Below are positions 16,946 to 25,464 of a stretch of DNA of 64,000 nt, one piece after another. How positions within the stretch are numbered: position 1 is the stretch's first letter; each line of letters begins with the position of its first letter. The position numbers were made by a program, and so were the translations under genes. Location of the stretch: positions 496,001 to 560,000 of the forward strand of contig NZ_CP015224.1 in assembly GCF_001629735.1 (NCBI RefSeq), given 5' to 3'. The notes below the pieces were generated by a model, which saw only the letters and a program-made list of their open reading frames with translations, searched no databases and was not told the origin of the DNA. Origin of the DNA: Lysinibacillus sphaericus (lineage in GTDB: Bacteria; Bacillota; Bacilli; Bacillales_A; Planococcaceae).

Positions 16946-17083
16946 TTGAGTAATACAAAAACTAAAAAAAGCATTTTATACGAACTAGACATCAATGAAT
17001 TACTTATACGAATGAGGGGCGAACGCAAATGGCTAAATTTAGGCATGTACACACAACATTTTGGGATGATGGCTTTGTATTAG
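16946..17083 (+). CDS. Possible small leader ORF
   Basis: TTG at 16946 behind AAGGTGG opens a 45-codon frame (MSNTKTKKSILYELDINELL...) that overlaps the start of the DnaD-like gene by 55 bases. The good ribosome site and overlap suggest a small phage-type protein translated just ahead of it. No family recognised, so it may be chance. Confidence 0.35.
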   Translation: MSNTKTKKSILYELDINELLIRMRGERKWLNLGMYTQHFGMMALY

Positions 17084-18057
17084 ATCTTACACCAGAGGAG
17101 AAATACTTCTATCTATATTTGATGACAAACGGTAACACAACTCAATGTGGCATTTACGAATTACCATATAGAGTCATAGAAATGCATACCGGCTATAACC
17201 GTGAAACTGTACAAAAATTATTACAAAGATTCTTTGAATACGGGAAAATCTCTTACAACGAATTAACAAAGGAAATCATGTTGATTAACTGGGCGAAATA
17301 CAACTTTATCAATTCTCCTAAAGTCAAAAAATGTATCGAAAAAGAGCTTCTTGCCGTTAAACATATCCCTTTTGTTAGGAGCTATGTTACTTCATTAGAA
17401 CAGTTAGGATACAGTATCGATACCGTATGTATATGGTTAAATAAGCTGAATGAGCAAAAAGAGTCTAATGATAGTAATAATAAAGATTCGATACCCTATC
17501 CATACCCTATCGATAGACCTTCTAAAGACTGTAGGGAAGAAGAAAAACAACAAGAAAAAATAAAAGAAAAAGAAAAAGAAAAAGAAACAACAGAGTGTGA
17601 AGATAGTCAGTCGACAGTCACTAACGAACAATTAATTTTTTTAACTAAATTCTATGATGAAAACATCCAAAAAGCTTCTAGTTATATTTGCGAATGTATA
17701 GAACATATGGCATGTGAAAATAATCCAGTCCTTGTTTATGAGGCTATGAAAATTGCGGTGCTACAGCAACCAAACAAACCAATTCAGTATATAGAGCGTA
17801 TTTTAGTAAACTGGCGAACAGATTTAATAACGAATGATGGGCAACTAAAGGCTAAGGAACAAAGGGAGATAAACAAGAGACAGCAATCCTTCCCTTATTC
17901 TTATCAAAAGTCTCTTGGCCGAAGAGAAATAGTGCCAGAATGGTTTGATAAGCGTAATGATAAAGTAGAGCACCCAATACCATCTACTGAATCTAATAAC
18001 AGCGCGATAGATTTTGAGGCCGAGAGACAAAAAGTTTTAGAAATGCTTGGCAAATAA
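17029..18057 (+). CDS. Phage DnaD-like replication protein
   Basis: 342 residues. The N-terminal winged-helix region (KFRHVHTTFWDDGFVLDLTPEEKYFYLYLMTN begins it) is the common start of Firmicutes phage replisome organisers. A low-complexity linker follows (IPYPYPID, then K/E repeats from a (GAAAAA)n tract near 17560), then a DnaD-type helical domain (about residues 200-270). Start ATG behind GAGGGG. It occupies the PBSX xkdB position. Since the element has no packaging genes, a replication function may be vestigial. Confidence 0.75.
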   Translation: MAKFRHVHTTFWDDGFVLDLTPEEKYFYLYLMTNGNTTQCGIYELPYRVIEMHTGYNRETVQKLLQRFFEYGKISYNELTKEIMLINWAKYNFINSPKVKKCIEKELLAVKHIPFVRSYVTSLEQLGYSIDTVCIWLNKLNEQKESNDSNNKDSIPYPYPIDRPSKDCREEEKQQEKIKEKEKEKETTECEDSQSTVTNEQLIFLTKFYDENIQKASSYICECIEHMACENNPVLVYEAMKIAVLQQPNKPIQYIERILVNWRTDLITNDGQLKAKEQREINKRQQSFPYSYQKSLGRREIVPEWFDKRNDKVEHPIPSTESNNSAIDFEAERQKVLEMLGK

Positions 18058-18248
18058 AAATGTGAGCCATTGCTAATAAATGTAATTTCGTAAGTTTGGT
18101 GGTCAAGGATGAACTAGCACTTAAAAACCAAAAGGGGATTTTGAGGATGGGTGGTTGATATTTATTTAGCACAAGGGTAAGTACTTAACGGTTAATGACG
18201 GAATGATAGAGCAGAGAGAATTGAAAAGATACATAGGAGGGCAAAGCT

Positions 18249-18668
18249 ATGATAATAGAGAAAATACCACTAAATCGTTACCAACTAGACAAGGCAATTA
18301 AAAAGTACAATGACAATATGCGTAAGTACATGAGAATGAAGGAAGAATTAGAATCATTGACAGCTGTGGCTTCTACAACCAAGTATGGCTTTGAGGCAGC
18401 AATGCCAAAAGCTATTGGAAGAGCGAGTGACCCAGTTCATGCACATGTTCAGATGAGGGCTTTACGTGAGGAGCGTATGAACAAGATTAAAGATGAGCTA
18501 CTATTAGTTCAAAATTTAGCTGACAAGGTTACAGGCGACCTTGAACTGGAAGTCCTTTTCTGGTTACTAGAGGGTATGCCATTTCGCTGGATTGGAGCAA
18601 ATCTGAATATGAGTCATACTAGTGTACAACGTGTGCGTGAAAGAATTTTAGATATGATGCTGAAGTAA
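18249..18668 (+). CDS. Xpf-like late transcription activator (sigma region-4-like)
   Basis: 139 residues. The C-terminal third (LLEGMPFRWIGANLNMSHTSVQRVRERIL) is a sigma-70 region-4/ArpU-like helix-turn-helix, preceded by a helical region. It lies in the position of PBSX Xpf, the positive control factor that switches on the late (tail) operon, so the same role is inferred here. ATG 18249 behind TAGGAGGG. A terminator follows immediately. Confidence 0.7.
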   Translation: MIIEKIPLNRYQLDKAIKKYNDNMRKYMRMKEELESLTAVASTTKYGFEAAMPKAIGRASDPVHAHVQMRALREERMNKIKDELLLVQNLADKVTGDLELEVLFWLLEGMPFRWIGANLNMSHTSVQRVRERILDMMLK

Positions 18669-18690
18669 CCTAAGGGTTACTTCTTTTTTT
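18663..18690 (+). terminator. Terminator of the early operon
   Basis: AAGTAACC (18663-18670) pairs with GGTTACTT (18675-18682) and is followed by a seven-base T run, directly at the end of the Xpf-like gene. Confidence 0.8.
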
Positions 18691-19464
18691 ATAATCCTTT
18701 AAATAATTTGCTCAAGAAATCCATTTCGTATCGGTTGTTTAATACGCGTATTCACTGAAGTGCGAGTACAAAGCTTTACTAGACAAAAATACATATTAAA
18801 ACACAAGGGAATTCTAAAACAAATAGAAGATTCTATACCTCCAAAAGTTCTTGATTAAATCTAAAGGTAGAAGAATTGCTTGGTAAGATTTTTTTACTTG
18901 CCAAATGTTCCAAGTGTGACAGATGTTCCAAACGTTCCAAATATATCATTTTAAGTAACTGATAGTGTAAACTTGGAAGTAGGACGACGAGGTAAGGATT
19001 TCCCCTTTTGAAATTTATAACATCATAAATTAACAAGAGTGAGACCGTCGACCGATCAATATGTCCCATAAGCTTGGGTGAGGCATAAATAAGCTGTTTT
19101 ATTTTTTAGGGATTAGTTATCGGATCTCCAGGAATATAACAGGCAAAAGAGGGAGTGGTTTCAGTTGAAAGATTTGTAAAACAAAGCTAAGTGGGCAAGG
19201 GTAGTAGCTATAGACATCTCATCAGTTCCATAAGAACAAAACGTATTCCAAGCAATCAATTGCAAAGGAGACTATGCGAAATGGTTCACATTCAAGTAAA
19301 AGTAAAATGACGCTTTCCTATTCGGTATAAGGGAAGGCGTTTTTTAGTTGGAGAAGAAAAACCGATTCACAAATCAAGGTTGGATCGATTGGATGAGCTG
19401 AAGCTTAAATAATCAAAACACCTGAGCTCATATTTACTAACGAATTTGTTGAAGGAGGCTTTGG
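18691..19464. other. Gene-poor junction where head and packaging genes would lie
   Basis: About 770 bp between the late activator and the first tail gene has no supported gene. Short in-frame scraps look coding-like but are broken by stops (for example NVPSVTDVPNVPN near 18905, and a NKAKWARVVAID / FQAINCKGDYAKWFTF pair near 19175-19300). They may be remnants of deleted terminase or portal genes, or of another phage gene. A late promoter for the tail operon should lie here but no convincing one was picked. Confidence 0.5.
19310..19346 (+). terminator. Terminator upstream of the tail operon
   Basis: ACGCTTTCC (19310-19318) pairs, with one wobble, with GGAAGGCGT (19332-19340) followed by six T. 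It would insulate the tail operon from upstream transcription. Confidence 0.65.
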
Positions 19465-19923
19465 ATGGAAATTTATGATATTCAAAATGCTTTATCTATT
19501 AAGCTTCACGAAGCTTTCGGAGCGGAATATAAAAAATATATAGATGAAGTGCCGCAGGAGTTTCATACGCCTGCTTTTTTAATTCAGTTTTTGAGCTTAG
19601 AGCATATCCGACAAATAGGTGGTCGATGGAAAGTAACAGCAAAGTTTAATGTAAAGTACTTCCCTGAAAATGGCATATCTGAGGCGGCTAATATGACTTT
19701 GAAGGTTCAACAAGTAATCAAAGAAATAACGCTGTTAAATGGTTCACTACTGCTTGGTACCGGAGCAACTAGCGAAGTTATTGAAGGCATTGGCAATAAT
19801 TTTATTCAATTTAATTTCTTCTTACAAGAAAATGAAGAAAATACTTTTATGGGGTCATTAGATCATTATATGCACAAAGAAGAGGTGGTTTCAGTTGGCA
19901 AAAGCAATTCAGAAGAAGGTTGA
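19465..19923 (+). CDS. Phage tail terminator protein (DUF6838-like)
   Basis: A 152-residue protein placed just before sheath and tube genes. It starts with the helix MEIYDIQNALSIKLHEAFG and has mixed beta strands typical of tail terminator proteins, which cap the tail tube. In a headless particle it would close the end opposite the baseplate. ATG 19465 behind GGAGG. Its 3' end overlaps the next gene by 29 bases. Confidence 0.7.
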   Translation: MEIYDIQNALSIKLHEAFGAEYKKYIDEVPQEFHTPAFLIQFLSLEHIRQIGGRWKVTAKFNVKYFPENGISEAANMTLKVQQVIKEITLLNGSLLLGTGATSEVIEGIGNNFIQFNFFLQENEENTFMGSLDHYMHKEEVVSVGKSNSEEG

Positions 19924-20107
19924 GTTGAAGGAAAGCAAAAACGTAATTTTTTCAAAATTACCTGAATTTACAAAAGATCAACTTTTAAAAAGTCAAAAAT
20001 ATTTATATCGCCGTGATGCATTAAACGCATTACTAGATTCAAGTAAAACTTATTCATTCGCTCAAGTGGATGAAATACTAAAGAAATTCGATAAGGGAGG
20101 TAATTAA
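19895..20107 (+). CDS. Small conserved tail-operon protein
   Basis: A 70-residue basic, helical protein starting MAKAIQKKVEL, with TTG start behind GAGGTGG inside the tail terminator gene. Similar short genes often sit before the sheath gene in PBSX-like and diffocin-like loci. No function is known. A single base separates it from the sheath start codon. Confidence 0.55.
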   Translation: MAKAIQKKVELKESKNVIFSKLPEFTKDQLLKSQKYLYRRDALNALLDSSKTYSFAQVDEILKKFDKGGN

Positions 20108-20108
20108 T

Positions 20109-21431
20109 ATGGCGTTAGGTGGAGGAGTATTTTTATCACAAAACAAAGTATTACCAGGAAAATATCACAATTTTATTAGCGCTACTCGTGCATTTGTAAA
20201 TCTAAGCAATCGTGGTTATGTTGGTTTGCCAATTGCACTTGACTGGGGCTTAGATGGTGAAGTATTTGCTGTAACACAAGAGGATTTACGAAAGGATTCA
20301 CGCAAAATTTTTGGTTATGAATATATGGACTCAAAAATGAAAGGTATCCGTGATGTATTTAAAAATGCGGTCACGGTTTATTTTTACAAACTTGCGGTGG
20401 ATGCAGAGGCAGCGACAAATGATTTTGCAACAGCTAAGTACAAAGGTGCTCGAGGGAATGATATTACGATTGTCATTCAGGCAAATATTGATGAGCCATC
20501 GAAATTCGATGTTAAAACATTACTTGCTAATGTGTTAGTAGACGAGCAAATGGCAGTAGCGACTGCTACAGACTTAATCGCCAATGATTTTGTCGTGTTT
20601 AAACCGAATGCACCTCTAGCTGTTACAGCTGGTACAGCATTAGCTGGAGGATCCAATGGCTTAGCTATTACTGGAGGTGCACATCAAGAGGCACTAGACG
20701 CTTTAGAAGCATACGGGTTCAATATTCTAGGCTGCTTGTCCTCCGAAGGTTCAATTAAATCGCTGTATGTTGAATATACAAAGCGTATTCGTGACCAAAT
20801 CGGTGGTAAATTCCAACTTGTAGGTCATAAACTTGGCAGTACTAACCATGAAGGTATTATTGATGTACAAAACGATACTATCGGACCGGAAGAAGAAGTA
20901 TTTGGTGCCGTATATTGGGTGTCTGGTGCTCAAGCTGGGGTGGCTGTCAATAAATCAAATACTAATAAAAAATACGAGGGTGAATTTACACTTGATATGT
21001 CTGAAACAAAGACGCAGTCACATCTCTCAACTTTATTAAAGGCTGGCAAATATTTGTTACATCGTGTTGGTGATGAAATTCGTGTACTTGAAGATGTGAA
21101 TACCTTTACTTCATTTTCGGATGATAAGAACGAGGACTTCAGCTTGAATCAAGTCATTCGTGTACTTGATCAGCTTGCGATTGATACAGCTCAATTATTT
21201 AATACTCGTTATTTAGGTCAGGTGCCAAATGATCAAGATGGTCGCATTTCCTTATGGAATGACATTGGTAGTCATCGAATGGAAATGCAACGTATTCGAG
21301 CTATCCAAAATTACAACAAGGATGAACTAACGGTAGCACAAGGTAATTCAAAGAAAGCTGTTGTAGTAAATGAAGTCGTGATTCCTACGGTTGCGATGTC
21401 ACAACTTTACATTACAACAACAGTAGCATAA
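20109..21431 (+). CDS. Contractile tail sheath protein (XkdK-like)
   Basis: A 440-residue Myoviridae-type sheath subunit. The N terminus MALGGGVFLSQNKVLPGKYHN and the internal GARGNDITIVI strand, plus a C-terminal domain with FNTRYLGQVPND and GRISLWNDI, match the PBSX XkdK sheath family. It polymerises around the tube and drives contraction. ATG 20109 behind AAGGGAGG. It establishes that the particle is contractile (R-type) rather than flexible. Confidence 0.9.
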   Translation: MALGGGVFLSQNKVLPGKYHNFISATRAFVNLSNRGYVGLPIALDWGLDGEVFAVTQEDLRKDSRKIFGYEYMDSKMKGIRDVFKNAVTVYFYKLAVDAEAATNDFATAKYKGARGNDITIVIQANIDEPSKFDVKTLLANVLVDEQMAVATATDLIANDFVVFKPNAPLAVTAGTALAGGSNGLAITGGAHQEALDALEAYGFNILGCLSSEGSIKSLYVEYTKRIRDQIGGKFQLVGHKLGSTNHEGIIDVQNDTIGPEEEVFGAVYWVSGAQAGVAVNKSNTNKKYEGEFTLDMSETKTQSHLSTLLKAGKYLLHRVGDEIRVLEDVNTFTSFSDDKNEDFSLNQVIRVLDQLAIDTAQLFNTRYLGQVPNDQDGRISLWNDIGSHRMEMQRIRAIQNYNKDELTVAQGNSKKAVVVNEVVIPTVAMSQLYITTTVA

Positions 21432-21446
21432 AGGGAGGGCAAACAG

Positions 21447-21962
21447 ATGAAATCAAACAAAACATTAATTCCAATGAATTTACAGTATTTTGCGGATGCT
21501 ACAATGCATGCTCGCAATGCCATTCATGGTGCTCAAGGTCGAGCATACGTGACGGTTGAAGGAAGTCGTTATTTATTTGCTCAATTAATTAATTTAGAAG
21601 CTCGTATGGATAAAACTAAAACGCAAGTTCCTATTATGGGGCGTGTAGCTAAAGGTAATAAGGCTACTGGAGCAGAATATACAGGCAGTGCTACATTCCA
21701 CTTTAATACGTCAATATTCCGTAAGTTATTAAAGCGATACAAAGACACTGGGCAGGATATTTATTTTGATATCCAAGTGACTAACGAAGATGGGTCAGCG
21801 TCGGTAGGTCGTCAAACAACGATTCTGGTTGATTGTAATATGGATGGAGGTATCATCGCTGCATTAGATGCAGATGCGGAGTACTTAGAGGATTCTATTG
21901 ATTTCACCTTCGAGGATTGGGATATGCCAGAAGAATTTACAACATTACAAGAAATGCTATAA
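21447..21962 (+). CDS. Tail tube protein (XkdM-like)
   Basis: 171 residues of the XkdM tube family (MHARNAIHGAQGRAYVTVEG; later TGSATFHFNTSIFRKLLKRYKDTGQD). Forms the inner tube that is driven through the target envelope. ATG 21447 behind AAAGGGAGG, 15 bp after the sheath gene, so sheath and tube are co-expressed. Confidence 0.88.
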   Translation: MKSNKTLIPMNLQYFADATMHARNAIHGAQGRAYVTVEGSRYLFAQLINLEARMDKTKTQVPIMGRVAKGNKATGAEYTGSATFHFNTSIFRKLLKRYKDTGQDIYFDIQVTNEDGSASVGRQTTILVDCNMDGGIIAALDADAEYLEDSIDFTFEDWDMPEEFTTLQEML

Positions 21963-22022
21963 AACGAGAGCTCATGATGTGGGCTCTTTTAAATATAAAT
22001 AAAAAGGATATGGTGATTAATT

Positions 22023-22457
22023 ATGTCAAACTTAACTGCATTTTTTGCACACAATAAAAAGCAAAATGAAAACATTAAGCATGCTATTTCAAAGAAATTC
22101 GTGGATGAACAAGGGAATCCAATTGAATGGGAGTTCGCGCCAATTTCGCCAGAACGAGACGAGGAATTAAAATCTGAATCTACTAAGCGTTCTATGATTA
22201 TGCAAGGAAAGCGTAAGGGGCAGTATAATACTGATTTTGATCATTTTAAATACCAACGTTTATTAACTATTGAATCTATTGTATATCCTAATTTAAACGA
22301 TAAAGAGCTACAGGATTCTTATGGTGTGATGGGGGCTGATGCTTTACTTGGTAAGATGCTGACAATTGGTGAAATTGCAGATGCCTCAGCGGTAGCACAG
22401 GAAGTTAATGGGTATCAAGCGGAACTAGAGGATATGGTTGAAGAAATAAAAAACTAA
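22023..22457 (+). CDS. Tail assembly chaperone (XkdN/gpG-like)
   Basis: 144 residues (MSNLTAFFAHNKKQNENIKH...). Its position between tube and tape measure and its acidic helical C terminus identify it as the gpG-type assembly chaperone. The last sense codons and stop (ATA AAA AAC TAA) contain the slippery heptamer A AAA AAC at 22448-22454. A fraction of ribosomes would shift to -1 and add the basic extension described in the next entry. Confidence 0.85.
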   Translation: MSNLTAFFAHNKKQNENIKHAISKKFVDEQGNPIEWEFAPISPERDEELKSESTKRSMIMQGKRKGQYNTDFDHFKYQRLLTIESIVYPNLNDKELQDSYGVMGADALLGKMLTIGEIADASAVAQEVNGYQAELEDMVEEIKN

Positions 22458-22651
22458 TAGACGACGGTGATGGTGAAGCTAATATAATGCATTGGTGGGT
22501 GCATAAAATGCGTCGTCTTCCGTCTGAATATGTATCGCTATCCTTGGCGGATAAAGCTTGTATTATAGCGTCTCTACGGATTAAAATCGAGGAAGATAAG
22601 AAGCAAGAACGCGAGGCAAAACGAGGGTCTAAAAAAGGTAGAAAGCGTTAA
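22448..22651 (+). CDS. -1 frameshift extension of the tail chaperone (gpGT-type)
   Basis: After a -1 slip at A AAA AAC (22448-22454) reading continues from CTA at 22454 to TAA at 22649-22651. It adds about 65 residues, with MHWWVHKMRRLPSEYVS and a strongly basic end (KRGSKKGRKR). The alternative frame has no start codon of its own with a ribosome site. This is the conserved G/GT arrangement of long-tailed phages, in which the extended form recruits the tape measure. Confidence 0.8.
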   Translation, partial: KKLIDDGDGEANIMHWWVHKMRRLPSEYVSLSLADKACIIASLRIKIEEDKKQEREAKRGSKKGRKR

Positions 22652-22816
22652 TAAGTAGCAAATTAGCCTACAGGGCTATCATTTATTTAATTTATGTCAA
22701 TTTTGGAGTCTTGCAAATTCAACTATGCTGGAAAATTGAGTTGGAAACAATAGAAAACACATAGCTCTACTTAAGTTTAGGAAGAGTTAAAGTTTAAATT
22801 ATTAAACAATAGCCAT

Positions 22817-22848
22817 AAAAGCATCCTTCTCAAAGGATGCTTTTTTTA
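22817..22848 (+). terminator. Strong terminator inside the tail operon
   Basis: AAAAGCATCCTT (22817-22828) and AAGGATGCTTTT (22833-22844) make a 12-bp perfect stem with a 4-nt loop and a seven-base T run. It sits 18 bp before the tape measure start, after a gene-free gap of about 165 bp. It would cut expression of all downstream tail genes unless there is antitermination or an undetected internal promoter. Confidence 0.8.
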
Positions 22849-22865
22849 TAAAGAGGTGAGAGTTC

Positions 22866-24788
22866 ATGGCTACAATCCGTACGGCAATTCAAATTGATGA
22901 TCGTTTAAGTAAACCAATTAAAGCCATGCATAATATGGTTTCCAGAATGGTTAATCAGTTGGAAGCTATGCATGCCGCTTCTGGGCAAATGATGGATATC
23001 TCTAGTGTTCAACTAGCTCAAAGAGAATTAGCTAAAACTGCTGAGCAATTTAACAGAGTTGAAATCGAAATTCGAAAAACTGATCACACCCTACAAAGTT
23101 TTAGCAACAATATTAGGGATGGTACTACAGCAGTTGGTGGATTATTAACTAAAATCAAGGAGATAGCAGGTAAATATTTAGATTTTCAAGTAGTTGGGAG
23201 AGTACTCTTGTCCAATGAAAATAACACCACATCAGGGTTAAATTTAATCAACAATGGTTTACAAACAACCGAGCAACCTTTAACACAAGCAATGGGAAGT
23301 GGAAACCTTCAAGGCCAGGATTTAAATAATGCATTTCAGTCTACGTCAAATGGTGTCCAAAATACTACGAATTACCTTAATGCTTTAATTGAGAAAATAC
23401 GAGAAATAGCAAGTAGTGGTAAAATTTCTATGGCCGAGATAAGGAAAGCTGTCCTTGGTTTGGCTTTTGAGGGAATATTCGATGGGATTGTAAAAAACGA
23501 TCTTTTTAAGGAGCTCGTGCAAAATGCAGCTAATGCTATGGAGAAATTATCTTCAATTGTCTCGAGTACATTGAGTTTTTTTATACCCGATGGAAGTTTA
23601 AAAGATAGTTGGTCGTTTATAGTTCCTATAATAAGTACTGTTGCAGCAGCAATGTTGGTATACGAGTCTGCTTTACTACTAGTAAAAGCAGCAGAAATAG
23701 CCAGTACGATTTGGACTGGTCTAAGAACGCTTGCGATTGGATTATTAACGGCAACTACATGGACGAGTGTGTCTGCAACATCAGCCGCAACAGCTGCAGC
23801 ATGGGGCTTAAATGCAGCGATAGCAGCCAATCCTATATTTATTTTAGTAATAGCCATTGTAATTCTTATTGGTCTTTTCTATTTAGCAGTAGCGGCTTTC
23901 AATTATTTTGCTGGGACATCGATTAGTGCTACAGGAATAATAGCTGGGGCATTCATGGTGTTAGGATCAATGATTTATAATGTAATCGCCTATATGTGGA
24001 ATATGTGGGCCTCTTATGTGGAATTTTTTGTGAATGTATGGAAAAACCCAATGTATTCGGTAAAGAAATTATTTTATAATCTAGCAACTAATATGTTAGA
24101 TTTAATTATTTCAATGATTAGTGGATGGGATGGATTTGCTACAAGCTTTGTTAATGCTATTGTTGACGCAGTTAACTTTGCGATACAAGCTTGGAATTGG
24201 TTTGTGAAGCTATTACCAGAGAATATTTCATCTTCCGTAGGTTTAAAAGTGGGTACCGAGTATAGTCACCGAGAGTCCATTACAAGTGATCTAAAGGGTC
24301 TTAGAGGAATTTTGGATAACTGGGTTGGCGAAGCTCCTGATGATTATTGGGAAGCGCCCAAAATGGAATTTAAAGAATTAAGTAAGTCTTGGGATAAAGG
24401 ATACAATTGGGGGGCCAATCTATTTCAATCAGGTGAAGAAAAAAGCAACAATATTAAAGATGATAAGATAAAAAATGACATTGAAAATGCGCTAGCGTTA
24501 GGTGACAAACTCGATAAAGGTAATGAGTTAGGTAAGAAAACAGCGGACAATACTGAGAAGGCAACGGAAGGTATTAAAATAATGAATGAGGATTTAAAGT
24601 ATCTCCGTGATATAGCTGAACGTGAAGCAATCAATCGTTATACGACGGCAGAAATCAAAGTAGATATGAAAAATGAAAACCGAATTAGCAGTGAACTAGA
24701 TATTGATGGCATTATTGATAGATTTGGTCAACGTGTTGAAGAAGTTTCAGGAATGCTAGCAGAAGGGGGTTCAATCGAAGATGTATAA
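22866..24788 (+). CDS. Tail tape measure protein (XkdO-like, short)
   Basis: 640 residues. N-terminal helices and coiled coil (to about 130), a long hydrophobic middle with several membrane-like segments (about 255-385, including NPIFILVIAIVILIGLFYLAVA), and a charged helical C terminus. These are features of tape measure proteins that fix tail length and form the DNA or ion channel. At about 0.15 nm per residue it predicts a tail near 95 nm, short for a PBSX relative (PBSX XkdO is about twice as long). ATG 22866 behind AAAGAGGTGAG. Confidence 0.85.
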   Translation: MATIRTAIQIDDRLSKPIKAMHNMVSRMVNQLEAMHAASGQMMDISSVQLAQRELAKTAEQFNRVEIEIRKTDHTLQSFSNNIRDGTTAVGGLLTKIKEIAGKYLDFQVVGRVLLSNENNTTSGLNLINNGLQTTEQPLTQAMGSGNLQGQDLNNAFQSTSNGVQNTTNYLNALIEKIREIASSGKISMAEIRKAVLGLAFEGIFDGIVKNDLFKELVQNAANAMEKLSSIVSSTLSFFIPDGSLKDSWSFIVPIISTVAAAMLVYESALLLVKAAEIASTIWTGLRTLAIGLLTATTWTSVSATSAATAAAWGLNAAIAANPIFILVIAIVILIGLFYLAVAAFNYFAGTSISATGIIAGAFMVLGSMIYNVIAYMWNMWASYVEFFVNVWKNPMYSVKKLFYNLATNMLDLIISMISGWDGFATSFVNAIVDAVNFAIQAWNWFVKLLPENISSSVGLKVGTEYSHRESITSDLKGLRGILDNWVGEAPDDYWEAPKMEFKELSKSWDKGYNWGANLFQSGEEKSNNIKDDKIKNDIENALALGDKLDKGNELGKKTADNTEKATEGIKIMNEDLKYLRDIAEREAINRYTTAEIKVDMKNENRISSELDIDGIIDRFGQRVEEVSGMLAEGGSIEDV

Positions 24789-25464
24789 TTTTTTTCTAGA
24801 TGGCTTACAGTTTCCTATCGCACCTTCCGAACTCACTTTGAAGATTAATGGCAGAAACGAAACAGTAGTGTTAATGAATGAGGGAGAAGTAAATGTAATA
24901 AAAAAAACAGGACTAACGAATATAGATTTTGAGGTATTACTGCCCAACGTCAACTACCCATTTGCTGTTTATCCAAATGGTTTTCAACCAGCTTCATTTT
25001 ACCTTAGTAAACTAAAAAAATTAAAAATCTCTGACAAACCTTTTCGATTTCTCGTAAATCGTATGCTGCCTACAGGTAATTTATTATTTGACACAAACAT
25101 GACTGTATCAATTGAGGATTATGAGATTAAGGAATCAGCCGATAATGGCTTTGATGTTATTGTACGAATCCAGTTAAAGCAATACAGGGAGTACGGCAAT
25201 AAAAAAATCAACTTGAAACCAGCTACAAAAGCTAATAATGCAGGAAGTACAGCAAAGACCGCATCGAAAGCTGTAGTAGAGCAGAAGCGGCCAACTACAG
25301 GAAAAGAAACCCCAAAAACACATACTGTTAAAGCAGGAGAAACATTGTGGGCTATTGCTAAGAAGTACTTAGGTGATGGCTCTAAATACACCGAAATAGC
25401 AAAAATTAATAATATTAGCAATCCAAACGTAATTAAACCAGGGCAGGTGATAAAACTTGGCTAA
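24781..25464 (+). CDS. LysM-domain tail protein (XkdP-like)
   Basis: 227 residues. The N-terminal part (FFLDGLQFPIAPSELTLKI) matches the XkdP/gp53-type baseplate hub family. A C-terminal LysM domain (about residues 178-225, HTVKAGETLWAIAKKYLGD...) binds peptidoglycan or helps assemble the hub. The start overlaps the tape measure stop by eight bases, indicating translational coupling. Confidence 0.87.
   Translation: MYNFFLDGLQFPIAPSELTLKINGRNETVVLMNEGEVNVIKKTGLTNIDFEVLLPNVNYPFAVYPNGFQPASFYLSKLKKLKISDKPFRFLVNRMLPTGNLLFDTNMTVSIEDYEIKESADNGFDVIVRIQLKQYREYGNKKINLKPATKANNAGSTAKTASKAVVEQKRPTTGKETPKTHTVKAGETLWAIAKKYLGDGSKYTEIAKINNISNPNVIKPGQVIKLG

Noticed and set aside
17500-17590. Short tandem repeats as a possible CRISPR or origin iteron array
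   Set aside because: The repeats (two near-identical decamers and a (GAAAAA)n run) are in frame and encode a low-complexity protein linker. No spacer structure is present.
17437-17631. Phe-rich minus-strand frame opposite the DnaD-like gene
   Set aside because: Produced by the A-rich repeat that encodes the Lys/Glu linker on the other strand.
23372-23857. 161-codon minus-strand frame inside the tape measure gene
   Set aside because: Mirror of the low-complexity hydrophobic region. No start signals, and the plus-strand gene is well supported.
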